A DNA stretch of 64,000 nt. Source: Acidimicrobiia bacterium (GTDB taxonomy: Bacteria; Actinomycetota; Acidimicrobiia; IMCC26256; PALSA-610). The stretch is taken from the NCBI GenBank assembly GCA_026002935.1, contig BPGH01000001.1:1971965-2035964 (forward strand), in the 5' to 3' direction. Below, piece by piece: positions 48,882 to 56,599 of the stretch (the first letter of the stretch is position 1; each line of letters opens with the position of its first letter). A model generated the notes under the pieces. That model was not told the DNA's origin and did not search any database. It was given only the letters and a program-made list of their open reading frames with translations. The translations under genes were made by a program, and so were the position numbers.

Positions 48882-49897
48882 GCGGGCCGCTCGACGGCAT
48901 GCGGGTGCTCGACGCGGGCATCTGGCGGCCCCTGCCCCACGCGACGCGGCTGCTCGCGGACCTGGGCGCGCGGGTCACGAGCCTCGAACCGCCCGGCGGC
49001 GACCCGATGCGCGCCTTCAGGGACCTCTTCGCCGACCTGGCGCACGGCAAGGAACACGTCGAGGTCGACCTGCGCACGGGGGCCGGCCGCGCACGCGTGC
49101 TCGAGCTCGCCGCGGGCGCCGACGTGTTCACGGAGGGTTGGCGCCCGGGCGTCGCCGCCCGGCTGGGGCTGGCGTACGACGACCTGCGGGCGGTGAACCC
49201 CGCGATCGTGTACTGCTCGGTGTCGGGGTACGGGCAGACCGGGCCGCTCGCGACCCGGCCGGGGCACGACGTCGTGTACCAGGCGCACGCGGGCGCGCTG
49301 TGGCCGCGGCCCGGCGACCCCCCGCAGCCGCGGATCCCGCGCGTGCCGGTCGCGGACCTCGCCACCGCGACCATGGCCGCGTTCGTCGTGACCGCCGCGT
49401 GGGCGCGGCGCGTCCGTACTGGGGAGGGCGCGTACATCGACCTCGCGATGGCCGACGTCGTCGCGTCGTGGGTCGGTCCCCACGACGCGACGGCGGTCGC
49501 GGGCCGTGACGAGCCGCTCTCGGGCGCGGCGGGTTACGGCCTGTTCCGTTGCGCCGACGACCGCCACGTCGCGATCGCGGTGATCGCCGAGGACCACCTG
49601 TGGCGTGCGGTCTGCGACGCGCTGGGTCTCGACGGCCTGCGCGACCTGGCGTTCGCGGACCGCAACGCGCGGGTCGACGAGTGCAACGCGGCCGTCGCCC
49701 GGGCGGTGCGCGCGCTCCCCGCCGCCGACGCGCTCGGCCGGCTGGTGGCCGCGGGTGCGCCCGCGGCGCCCGTGCTCGCACCCTCGGAGATGGCGCGGGA
49801 GCCGCACTTCCGCGAACGGGGCGTCGTGGTCGAACGGGACGGTGCACCCGGAGTCGGGTTCCCCGCACGGTTCGGGGGCCCGCAACACCGCGGCTGA
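48878..49897 (+). CDS. CaiB/BaiF-type CoA transferase 2 (short)
   Basis: Encodes 339 aa, about 65 residues shorter than its neighbour. It keeps LDGMRVLDAGIWRPLPHATRLLADLGA, LGLAYDDLRAVNPAIVYCSVSGYGQTGP and GEGAYIDLAMADVVASW. The large-domain tail is reduced. Two adjacent unequal CoA transferases can form heteromeric enzymes, or the second could serve another substrate. GTG overlaps the preceding stop. Confidence 0.88.
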   Translation: MSGPLDGMRVLDAGIWRPLPHATRLLADLGARVTSLEPPGGDPMRAFRDLFADLAHGKEHVEVDLRTGAGRARVLELAAGADVFTEGWRPGVAARLGLAYDDLRAVNPAIVYCSVSGYGQTGPLATRPGHDVVYQAHAGALWPRPGDPPQPRIPRVPVADLATATMAAFVVTAAWARRVRTGEGAYIDLAMADVVASWVGPHDATAVAGRDEPLSGAAGYGLFRCADDRHVAIAVIAEDHLWRAVCDALGLDGLRDLAFADRNARVDECNAAVARAVRALPAADALGRLVAAGAPAAPVLAPSEMAREPHFRERGVVVERDGAPGVGFPARFGGPQHRG

Positions 49898-49935
49898 CCC
49901 GCGCGCCGGGCCGGGCGCGCGGACGGACCCGCGTG

Positions 49936-49955
49936 CCGTTTGGCCTGCCGAACGG
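49936..49955. promoter_or_regulatory. inverted repeat upstream of the crotonase gene
   Basis: CCGTTTGG-CCTG-CCGAACGG (one mismatch between arms) covers the -35 region of the promoter whose -10 is at 49966. It differs from the six regulon operators, so another regulator may act here. Confidence 0.4.
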
Positions 49956-49965
49956 GGGGTGCGGC

Positions 49966-49971
49966 TAGCGT
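49966..49971 (+). promoter_or_regulatory. -10-like hexamer of the crotonase gene
   Basis: TAGCGT lies 32 nt before the ATG; a GGAGAGGG ribosome site follows, so this transcript has a leader, unlike many others in the window. Confidence 0.4.
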
Positions 49972-50003
49972 CCGGTCCAGCACCCGCCGGAGAGGGACAC
50001 CCG

Positions 50004-50840
50004 ATGAGCGACGACGTGATCCTGGTCGACGAGCCCGCGCCGATGGTGCGGCGCATCACGATGAACCGGCCCGAGAAGCGCAACAGCCTCATCCACACCC
50101 TGCGGGGCGCGATCCTCGACACCCTCCGGGCCCACGACCAGGACCCCGCCGTGCGGGTCACGATCATCCGCGGCGCCGGACCGTCGTTCTCGGCGGGCTA
50201 CGACCTCGGCAACGGGAACGAGGGCCTCGAGATGCCGTACTACACGCCCGGCGGCGACGGGCAGTGGCCCCGCCACGTCACCGAGGGCTGGATGAGCATC
50301 TGGGACCTCGCCAAGCCGGTGATCGCGCAGATCCACGGCTACTGCCTCGCCGGCGCCAGCGAGCTGGCGACGGGCTGCGACCTCGTGTACATGGCCGAGG
50401 ACGCCCAGATGGGCTACCCGGCCGTGCGCTTCGGCGTGCCGGACATGCACTTCCACCCGTGGTTCCTCGGCATGCGCAAGGCCATGGAGATGATGCTCAC
50501 CGGCGACTCGATCTCGGGCGTCGAGGCGGCGCGGCTGGGCTGGGCGAACGCCGCGTTCCCGGCCGACGAGCTCGACGAGCGGGTCGTCGCGATCGCGTCG
50601 CGCATCGCGCAGATCCCGACCGAGCTCGTGCAGCTCAACAAGCGCGCCGTCCACCGCCAGATGGAGATCATGGGGTTGCGCGCCGGCATCCGCGCCGGCA
50701 CCGAGCTCTGCGCGCTCGGCACCCACACCCGGACGATGCACGAGTTCGTGGCCAAGGCGCGCGAGAAGGGCCTGACGAAGGCCCTGCAGGAACGGGACGC
50801 GCCGTTCGGCGACTACCGCACCAGGACCCACGACGAGTGA
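50004..50840 (+). CDS. enoyl-CoA hydratase/isomerase (crotonase) family protein
   Basis: Encodes 278 aa. Oxyanion-hole segments are SFSAGYDLG (~61-69) and HGYCLAGASELATGCDLVY (~111-129). Glu 120 matches the first catalytic Glu of enoyl-CoA hydratase, but the second (in the PE motif) is Ala 140 in GYPAVRFG. Loss of one Glu suggests a reaction other than simple hydration, or weaker activity. A 10-bp gap leads to the amidohydrolase gene, so the two are probably co-transcribed. Confidence 0.88.
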   Translation: MSDDVILVDEPAPMVRRITMNRPEKRNSLIHTLRGAILDTLRAHDQDPAVRVTIIRGAGPSFSAGYDLGNGNEGLEMPYYTPGGDGQWPRHVTEGWMSIWDLAKPVIAQIHGYCLAGASELATGCDLVYMAEDAQMGYPAVRFGVPDMHFHPWFLGMRKAMEMMLTGDSISGVEAARLGWANAAFPADELDERVVAIASRIAQIPTELVQLNKRAVHRQMEIMGLRAGIRAGTELCALGTHTRTMHEFVAKAREKGLTKALQERDAPFGDYRTRTHDE

Positions 50841-50850
50841 GGACGCGACG

Positions 50851-52068
50851 ATGAACCGCACCGACCACTACATCGTGATCTCCTCGGACTGCCACGCGGG
50901 CGCGAGCCATTCGACCTACCGCGAGTACCTCGACCCGAAGTACCTCGAGGACTTCGACGCGTGGCGCGCCCGGTACAAGAACCCCTACAAGGACCTCGGG
51001 GACCAGCGCCGGCTGCGCAACTGGGACAACGAGATGCGCAACGCCGCGCAGGAGTCGGACGGCGTGGTGGGCGAGGTCGTCTTCCCGAACACCGTGCCCC
51101 CGTTCTTCCCGAGCTTCGTGCTGTTCGCGCAGCCGCCCCGGCCCGAGGAGTACGAGCACCGCCTCGCCGGGATCCGTGCGCACAACCGCTGGCTCGTCGA
51201 CTGGTGCGGCGAGTACGCGGCGCGCCGGGCCGGCGTCGGCCAGATCTTCCTCAACGACGTCGACGACGCGATCGCCGACGTGAAGTGGATCAAGGAGCAC
51301 GGGCTGCGCGGCGGGATCCTGCTGCCCAACATCGCCCCCGACGTGAAGTGGGTCAAGCCGCTGTACGACCCGTACTACGACCCGCTGTGGAAGGTCTGCG
51401 AGGACCTGGAGGTCCCGGTCAACCTCCACAGCGGCACCGGGAACCCCGACTACGGCAAGTACCCGATCTCGATGCTGCTCTACATCAACGAGGTGGCCTT
51501 CTACACGCAGCGGCCGCTCGTGCAGCTCATCCTGTCGGGCGTGTTCGAGCGCTTCCCGCGGCTGAGGTTCGTGATCACGGAGCTCGGCTGCGCCTGGATC
51601 CCCGAACTGCTGCGGCGGCTCGACCTCACCCTCGAGCAGATCCGCTCGACCGGCGAGACCGGTGAGATCAAGTACCTCGACGAGTCGCTGCCGCCGCGCT
51701 CGGCCACCGAGTACTTCCACCAGAACTGCTGGGTCGGGGCGAGCATCCCCGGGCCGGCCGACGTGGAGGCCCGCCACGCCATCGGCATCGACCGGTTCAT
51801 GTGGGGCAGCGACTACCCCCACGACGAGGGGACCCACCCCCACACGCGGGAGCACCTGCGGCGCCGGTTCCACGACGTCGACCCGGCCGAGGTCGCGATG
51901 ATGCTCGGCACCAACGCCGCGAAGCTCTACGACTTCGACCTCGCCGCGCTGCAGCCGCTGGCCGACCGGGTCGGCCCCACGGTGGAGGAGGTCGCGACCC
52001 CCGTCGAGGGCGAGGACCGCACGCCGATCAAGGGGCTGTCGAGCGACATGGACGCCGCCGCGCTCTGA
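50851..52068 (+). CDS. amidohydrolase_2 family metal-dependent hydrolase/decarboxylase
   Basis: Encodes 405 aa. The N-terminal metal motif is ISSDCHAG (Asp 13, His 15), with later ligand regions VNLHSGTGNPDY (~190), VITELGCAWIPELLRRL (~232-248) and MWGSDYPHDEGTHPH (~317-331). This branch includes gamma-resorcylate-decarboxylase-like and hydrolytic enzymes and is frequent in steroid and aromatic catabolic clusters. It probably opens or decarboxylates a ring-derived intermediate; this is inferred. Confidence 0.87.
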   Translation: MNRTDHYIVISSDCHAGASHSTYREYLDPKYLEDFDAWRARYKNPYKDLGDQRRLRNWDNEMRNAAQESDGVVGEVVFPNTVPPFFPSFVLFAQPPRPEEYEHRLAGIRAHNRWLVDWCGEYAARRAGVGQIFLNDVDDAIADVKWIKEHGLRGGILLPNIAPDVKWVKPLYDPYYDPLWKVCEDLEVPVNLHSGTGNPDYGKYPISMLLYINEVAFYTQRPLVQLILSGVFERFPRLRFVITELGCAWIPELLRRLDLTLEQIRSTGETGEIKYLDESLPPRSATEYFHQNCWVGASIPGPADVEARHAIGIDRFMWGSDYPHDEGTHPHTREHLRRRFHDVDPAEVAMMLGTNAAKLYDFDLAALQPLADRVGPTVEEVATPVEGEDRTPIKGLSSDMDAAAL

Positions 52069-52076
52069 CGGCGGCG
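52053..52076. terminator. hairpin at the end of the crotonase-amidohydrolase unit
   Basis: CGCCGCCG (52053-52060) and CGGCGGCG (52069-52076) form perfect 8-bp arms with the amidohydrolase stop TGA in the loop side. Lies between convergent genes (next stop at 52081). Confidence 0.5.
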
Positions 52077-52080
52077 GCGC

Positions 52081-53754
52081 TCAGGGGCGCAGCAGCCGGC
52101 CCGGCCGGGTCTCGAGCGCGTCCGGCAGGGGTTCGCCGTCGGCGCGCACGACCGTGCCGTTGACGACGACGTGACGGACGCCGACCGGCCGGTCGGCGAC
52201 CAGGCGCTCGCCCCCCGCCGGGAAGTCGCGCACGCGCCGCAGCGGACCGGGCGCGACGGTGTCGGGGTCGAACACGACGACATCGGCGGCCTTGCCGACC
52301 TCGATCGTGCCCCGGTCGCGCAGGCCGAACACGGCCGCGGGCTCGCCCGAGAGCTTGTGGACCGCGCGCTCGAGCGTCATGACACCCCGGTCGCGCACCC
52401 AGTTGCCGAGCAGGTCCGTGGCGAAGCACGCGTCGCAGAGCTGGCTGACGTGGGCGCCCGAGTCCGCGAGGCCGATCAGCACGTTGTCCTGGGGCAGCAG
52501 CCAGGCGATCGCGTCCGGGTCGTTGTTGGCGAGCACGCTCCAGAAGCGCGTCCCGAGGTCCTCGTCGAGGGAGATGTCCAGCATGACGTCGAGCGGTGTG
52601 ACCCCACGCTCGCGGGCGATGTCGGTGACCCTGCGGTCGACGAGCTCGGGGTGGGCCGCGCTCTCGGCGACGAGCAGGGAGTCGAAGTTCACGGGCAGCG
52701 ACCCCGGACCCGAGCGACCCTGCAGGTCGTCCCACGCCCGCGCCCGCCAGGCCGGGTCGCGGTAGGCCGCGACCCGGTGCTCGAGCGGCCGGTCCATCAG
52801 CTCCTGGAACGCGGGGCGCATGTTGAACGTGAACGGCTCGCGCAGGTTCATCTGGAACACGAGCGGGCGGCACGACACCTGCGGCCACACCTCGACCCCC
52901 TCGGCGCGCGCCGCGTCGGTGTCCGCCATGATCTTCTCGTGCCAGGGGAAGCCCTTCACGGTGAGCAGCGCGGTCCAGGTGACGGGCCGGCCGATGCGGC
53001 GCTGGATGTCGAACACGTCGGCGTGCCGGACGTTCTCCCCGGGGAGGAGCGCCGCGACCCCCTTGCGCAGCTCGCGCAGCGGCTCGAGGAGTGCGTCGAC
53101 CTCCTCGATGCCCGCGAGGCGTGACGGGACGGGCCGGCCCCGGTCGCCGTTGTGCGTGGGGGAGGACGAGGTGGCGAAGCCCGCCGCGCCGGCGGCGACC
53201 GCCTCGTGCACCACCTGGCGCATCCGCGCGAGCTCGTCGGCGGTCGGCTGGCGCTCGTAACCGTCCTCGCCCATGACGTACAGCCGCACCGCGGTGTGGC
53301 CCACGTAGCAGGCGTAGTTGAGGAGGGTGCCGCGCCGCTCCACCGCGTCGAGGTACTGCGGGAACGTCTCGAAGTCGTCCCACGGGACCCCCGCGAAGAG
53401 CGTGTCGGGGGACATGTCCTCGACGTGTTGCAGCGTCCGCACGAGCAGCTCCCGGTGCTCGGGCCGGACGGGGGCGATCGTGAAGCCGCAGTTGCCGGCG
53501 ACGACCGTGGTCACGCCGTGCCAGCACGAGGGGCTGAGGGCGGGGTCCCAGAAGACCTGCGCGTCGTAGTGCGTGTGGATGTCGACGAAGCCGGGCGCGA
53601 CCACCTGGCCCGCGGCGTCGAGCACCCGGGCCCCGTCGAGTCCCTCTCCGACCTCCGTCACCACGCCGCCCGTCACCGCGACGTCGGCCCGGCGCCGAGG
53701 CGCGCCCGTCCCGTCGACCAGCGTGCCGCCGCGGATCACGAGGTCTGCCGTCAT
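52081..53754 (-). CDS. D-aminoacylase/N-acyl-D-amino-acid deacylase-like amidohydrolase
   Basis: Encodes 557 aa. The N-terminal strand domain MTADLVIRGGTLVDGTG leads to VDIHTHYDAQVFWDP (HTH at 60-62, metal ligands) and TTVVAGNCGFTIAPV. The C-terminal composite domain ends VGKAADVVVFDPDTV and RHVVVNGTVV. These enzymes hydrolyse N-acyl or amide bonds; in Actinobacteria many members are of unknown substrate. A GGGAGGA ribosome site and an operator copy lie just upstream. Regulation with acyl-CoA genes suggests a catabolic substrate. Confidence 0.9.
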   Translation of the reverse strand: MTADLVIRGGTLVDGTGAPRRRADVAVTGGVVTEVGEGLDGARVLDAAGQVVAPGFVDIHTHYDAQVFWDPALSPSCWHGVTTVVAGNCGFTIAPVRPEHRELLVRTLQHVEDMSPDTLFAGVPWDDFETFPQYLDAVERRGTLLNYACYVGHTAVRLYVMGEDGYERQPTADELARMRQVVHEAVAAGAAGFATSSSPTHNGDRGRPVPSRLAGIEEVDALLEPLRELRKGVAALLPGENVRHADVFDIQRRIGRPVTWTALLTVKGFPWHEKIMADTDAARAEGVEVWPQVSCRPLVFQMNLREPFTFNMRPAFQELMDRPLEHRVAAYRDPAWRARAWDDLQGRSGPGSLPVNFDSLLVAESAAHPELVDRRVTDIARERGVTPLDVMLDISLDEDLGTRFWSVLANNDPDAIAWLLPQDNVLIGLADSGAHVSQLCDACFATDLLGNWVRDRGVMTLERAVHKLSGEPAAVFGLRDRGTIEVGKAADVVVFDPDTVAPGPLRRVRDFPAGGERLVADRPVGVRHVVVNGTVVRADGEPLPDALETRPGRLLRP

Positions 53755-53770
53755 CGGTCCTCCCGGGGAT

Positions 53771-53786
53771 CTGACGCAGGCGTCAG
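53771..53786. promoter_or_regulatory. acyl-CoA-regulon operator copy 5
   Basis: CTGACG-CAGG-CGTCAG, perfect arms, lies 16 bp before the ATG of the amidohydrolase gene on the minus strand. Confidence 0.7.
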
Positions 53787-53809
53787 TCTCGCGCGCGGCG
53801 GCCGGCCGG

Positions 53810-54964
53810 TCAGCCGCGCCATCCCGGCCCCTCGGGCGCCGCCCGCCGCCGCAGCTCCGCCCGGTCGAGCGCGCGCTGCACGTCGGTGGGCGACAGGAGC
53901 CCGACCAGCCGGTCGCCCTCGAACACGAGCAGGCGGCCCTGCGCGCAGTCGTCACGCATGCGGGCGAGCGCCGCGACCAGCGGCTCGTCCGGGTTCGCGC
54001 GCGGCACCTCGTCGAGCGGGCACGCGACGGCGGCGACCGGGGTGCGGGCGCGCTCGGCCGCGTCGAGCGCCTTCAGGCGCCGCAGCGTCAGCAGTCCCGT
54101 CGGCCGTCCGGCGGCGTCGACGATCGGGAAGGTCGAGAACGGGTGCCGCATCACGAACTCGTCGAGGAACCGCTGCGCGTCGAGCGCGGCCGGCGCGCAC
54201 AGCGGGTCGCGGCTCATCACGTCGCCGACGCGAACGCCCGCGAGACGGTCCTCCACCTCGACCTGGAACTCCTCGGCGCGGGCCGCGTTCATGAGGAACC
54301 AGCCGAGGAGCACGAACCACAGGCCGCCCCCGCCGGTGAGGAAGAGCAACGCGCCGAGCACGACGAGGGTCAACCCGAAGAGGCGGCCCGCACGCGCCGC
54401 GGCGACCGCGCTGCCGACCCGGTCGTGCCTCCACGCCCACAGGGCCGCGCGCAGCACCCGGCCGCCGTCGAGCGGCGCGGCGGGGACCATGTTGAACACG
54501 GCGAGGATCGCGTTCATCCCCGCGATCCACGCCGCCACCGCGACGGCGAGCGGCGACGCGCCCGCCGCGTGGAGCGCCGCAGTGGCGGCGCCCGCGACGA
54601 CGGCCACGGCCGCGCTCGTCGCGGGGCCGGCGATCGCGATCCGCAGCTCCTCGCCCGGGCTGTCGGCGCCGCGTTCGAGCTCGGCGACGCCACCGAGCAG
54701 CCAGAGCGTGATCGCCCGCACCTGGCGGCCGGCACGGATCGCGACCAGCGCGTGGCTGAGCTCGTGGGCGAGGATCGAGGCGACGAACACCACGGCGGTC
54801 ACGAGCGCGGCGCCCCAGTACTCGGTGCCCGTGTAGCCGGCCGCAGCGTCGGGGAGCTGCACCGTGGCGAGCCCGAGCGCGACGAGCGCGACGATCACGA
54901 GCACGCTCCAGTGGAGCCCGACGCGCACGCCGCGGACGTGCCCGATCGTGACGCTCGCGTCCAC
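53810..54964 (-). CDS. site-2 protease-like M50 metallopeptidase with CBS domains
   Basis: Encodes 384 aa. Membrane helices carry the zinc motif HELSH at 67-71, and the third ligand region NMVPAAPLDGGRVLRAAL (~161-178). After ~230 a pair of CBS domains follows (GDVMSRDPLCAPAALDAQRFLDEFV and GLLTLRRLKALDAAER, then LLVFEGDRLVGLLSPTDVQRAL). Intramembrane cleavage of a transmembrane regulator such as an anti-sigma factor is the family role; CBS domains may sense nucleotides. GTG start. Substrate unknown. Confidence 0.93.
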   Translation of the reverse strand: MDASVTIGHVRGVRVGLHWSVLVIVALVALGLATVQLPDAAAGYTGTEYWGAALVTAVVFVASILAHELSHALVAIRAGRQVRAITLWLLGGVAELERGADSPGEELRIAIAGPATSAAVAVVAGAATAALHAAGASPLAVAVAAWIAGMNAILAVFNMVPAAPLDGGRVLRAALWAWRHDRVGSAVAAARAGRLFGLTLVVLGALLFLTGGGGLWFVLLGWFLMNAARAEEFQVEVEDRLAGVRVGDVMSRDPLCAPAALDAQRFLDEFVMRHPFSTFPIVDAAGRPTGLLTLRRLKALDAAERARTPVAAVACPLDEVPRANPDEPLVAALARMRDDCAQGRLLVFEGDRLVGLLSPTDVQRALDRAELRRRAAPEGPGWRG

Positions 54965-55003
54965 GGGGCCCGGTTGTACCCGACCGGCGCCGCGCCGCCA
55001 ACC

Positions 55004-55019
55004 TTGACGTGCGTGTCAG
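55004..55019. promoter_or_regulatory. acyl-CoA-regulon operator copy 6
   Basis: TTGACG-TGCG-TGTCAG lies 20 bp before the ATG of the alcohol dehydrogenase gene; TTGACG again resembles a -35 box. The M50 peptidase gene starts 39 bp away on the other side. Confidence 0.65.
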
Positions 55020-55039
55020 GTTTCGGGGAGCCTTCCCGC

Positions 55040-56116
55040 ATGGCCTCGGGTGTGGGTGACGTGCCGGCGACGATGCCGGCCGCCGTGTTCATGGGGATCC
55101 GCGACGTGCGCGTCGAGGAGCGCCCGGTCCCGGCGGTCGGCCCCCGCGACGTGCTCGTCGAGGTCGGCCACTGCGGCATCTGCGGCTCCGACCTGCACTT
55201 CCTGCTCGACTGGGGCGGCCGCCCGGGGGCGATCGAGGGGCACGAGTACAGCGGGACCGTCGTCGCCGTCGGCCCGGAGGTCACCGAGTGGCGCATCGGG
55301 GACCGCGTGGTCGGCGGGCCCTCCCCGAAGTGCGGCCGGTGCCGGTTCTGCCTCGCCGGCCGCCCCTCCCTGTGCACCGGGCGCGGGCGAGTGGGCGTGG
55401 CCGAGGACGAGTGGCAGGGGGCGTTCGCCCGCTACAAGCTCGTCCCCGCCGACCAGCTGCTGCGCATCCCCGACGGCCTCGACGCGCGCCACGCGGCCCT
55501 GACGGAGCCGCTCGCGGTCGCGCTCCACGGCATCACCCGGGCCGGCGGGGCGCGGCCGGGGACCCGCTGGCTCGTCACCGGCGGGGGACCGATCGGGTTC
55601 CTCTCGGTGGCGGCGCTGCGGGCGCTCGGCGTCGACGACGTCGTCGTGAGCGAGCCCCACGAGCGCCGGCGGGCGCTGTGCGAGCGGCTCGGGGCGCGCA
55701 CCGTCCACCCCGACGAGCTCGTCGCGCCGACCATGCCGCACGACGTCGTCGACGAGCCCTTCGACGCCGCGCTGGAGTGCTCCGGCGCCCGCCCGGCGAT
55801 GGAGTCGGCGCTCGCGCAGCTCGACCGCGGCGGCACGCTCGTCCTCGTCGGGGCGGGCGTGCAGCCGCCTCGGTTCGACAACAACCGCATCCTCCTCAAC
55901 GAGCTCGTGGTCACGGGGGCGTTCGTGTACGACCACGACGGCTTCCCCCGGGCGCTCGGGCTCCTCGCGTCGGGCGCGGTGCCCGCGCACCTGCTCGTCG
56001 AGCCCGACGACGTCCCCCTCGACGGGATCCTCGACGCCGCGATCGCGCTGCAGGAGGGCCGGCGCGCCGCGAAGGCGATGGTGGTCCCCCGCGTCACGAC
56101 TGGAGCAACGACATGA
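55040..56116 (+). CDS. zinc-dependent medium-chain alcohol dehydrogenase
   Basis: Encodes 358 aa. Catalytic zinc ligands are Cys 45 (GHCGICGSDLH), His 68 and Glu 69 (GHEYSG); the structural zinc lobe is CGRCRFCLAGRPSLC (Cys 98, 101, 104, 112). The NAD-binding motif GGGPIGFLS follows at ~175. It oxidises an alcohol intermediate, possibly the 3-hydroxy product of hydration. The operator upstream ties it to the regulon, and the following VOC and LLM genes probably share its transcript. Confidence 0.92.
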   Translation: MASGVGDVPATMPAAVFMGIRDVRVEERPVPAVGPRDVLVEVGHCGICGSDLHFLLDWGGRPGAIEGHEYSGTVVAVGPEVTEWRIGDRVVGGPSPKCGRCRFCLAGRPSLCTGRGRVGVAEDEWQGAFARYKLVPADQLLRIPDGLDARHAALTEPLAVALHGITRAGGARPGTRWLVTGGGPIGFLSVAALRALGVDDVVVSEPHERRRALCERLGARTVHPDELVAPTMPHDVVDEPFDAALECSGARPAMESALAQLDRGGTLVLVGAGVQPPRFDNNRILLNELVVTGAFVYDHDGFPRALGLLASGAVPAHLLVEPDDVPLDGILDAAIALQEGRRAAKAMVVPRVTTGATT

Positions 56117-56586
56117 CATCGACGCAGCCGGCGACCGACCGACCCCGCTTCGCTTCGCGCACGCCCCGCATCAACCACGTGGCGATGAGCGTCCCGGCCG
56201 ACCTGCTCGACGCCGAGCACCGCGCGCTCCTCACCGGCTTCTACGGCGACGTCCTCGGGTTCGTGGAGCTCCCGACGATGACGCAGGACCGCCACCGGCT
56301 GGTGTTCCAGGTGCACCAGGTGGAGCAGTTCCTCTTCCTCATCGCCGACGACCCGCCGATGAGCTGCCCGCGCCTCGACCACTGGGGCATCAGCGTCGGC
56401 GCCGAGTCGGAGCTCGACGACGTCCTCGCGCGCGCGAAGGCGTGGCGGGCGCGCGACGACCGGGTCGAGATCATCGACAAGAAGACCGACGACCACGGGG
56501 TCCTGGCGATCACGAGCATCTACGTGCGCTTCCTGCTGCCGATGATGGTCGAGGTGCAGTGGTGGGACTACAAGGACCGCCCGTGA
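56113..56586 (+). CDS. VOC superfamily protein (glyoxalase/extradiol dioxygenase fold)
   Basis: Encodes 157 aa. VOC-type repeats begin RINHVAMSVP and later LDHWGISVGAESELDDVLARA, with FYGDVLGFVELP and the terminal MMVEVQWWDY. His in HVAM and HWGI and the late Glu in VEVQ are candidate metal ligands. Fold members include lyases, epimerases and ring-cleaving dioxygenases; the reaction is unknown. The ATG overlaps the preceding stop (ATGA). Confidence 0.83.
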   Translation: MTSTQPATDRPRFASRTPRINHVAMSVPADLLDAEHRALLTGFYGDVLGFVELPTMTQDRHRLVFQVHQVEQFLFLIADDPPMSCPRLDHWGISVGAESELDDVLARAKAWRARDDRVEIIDKKTDDHGVLAITSIYVRFLLPMMVEVQWWDYKDRP

Positions 56587-56599
56587 CCGGGGTGCGCCC

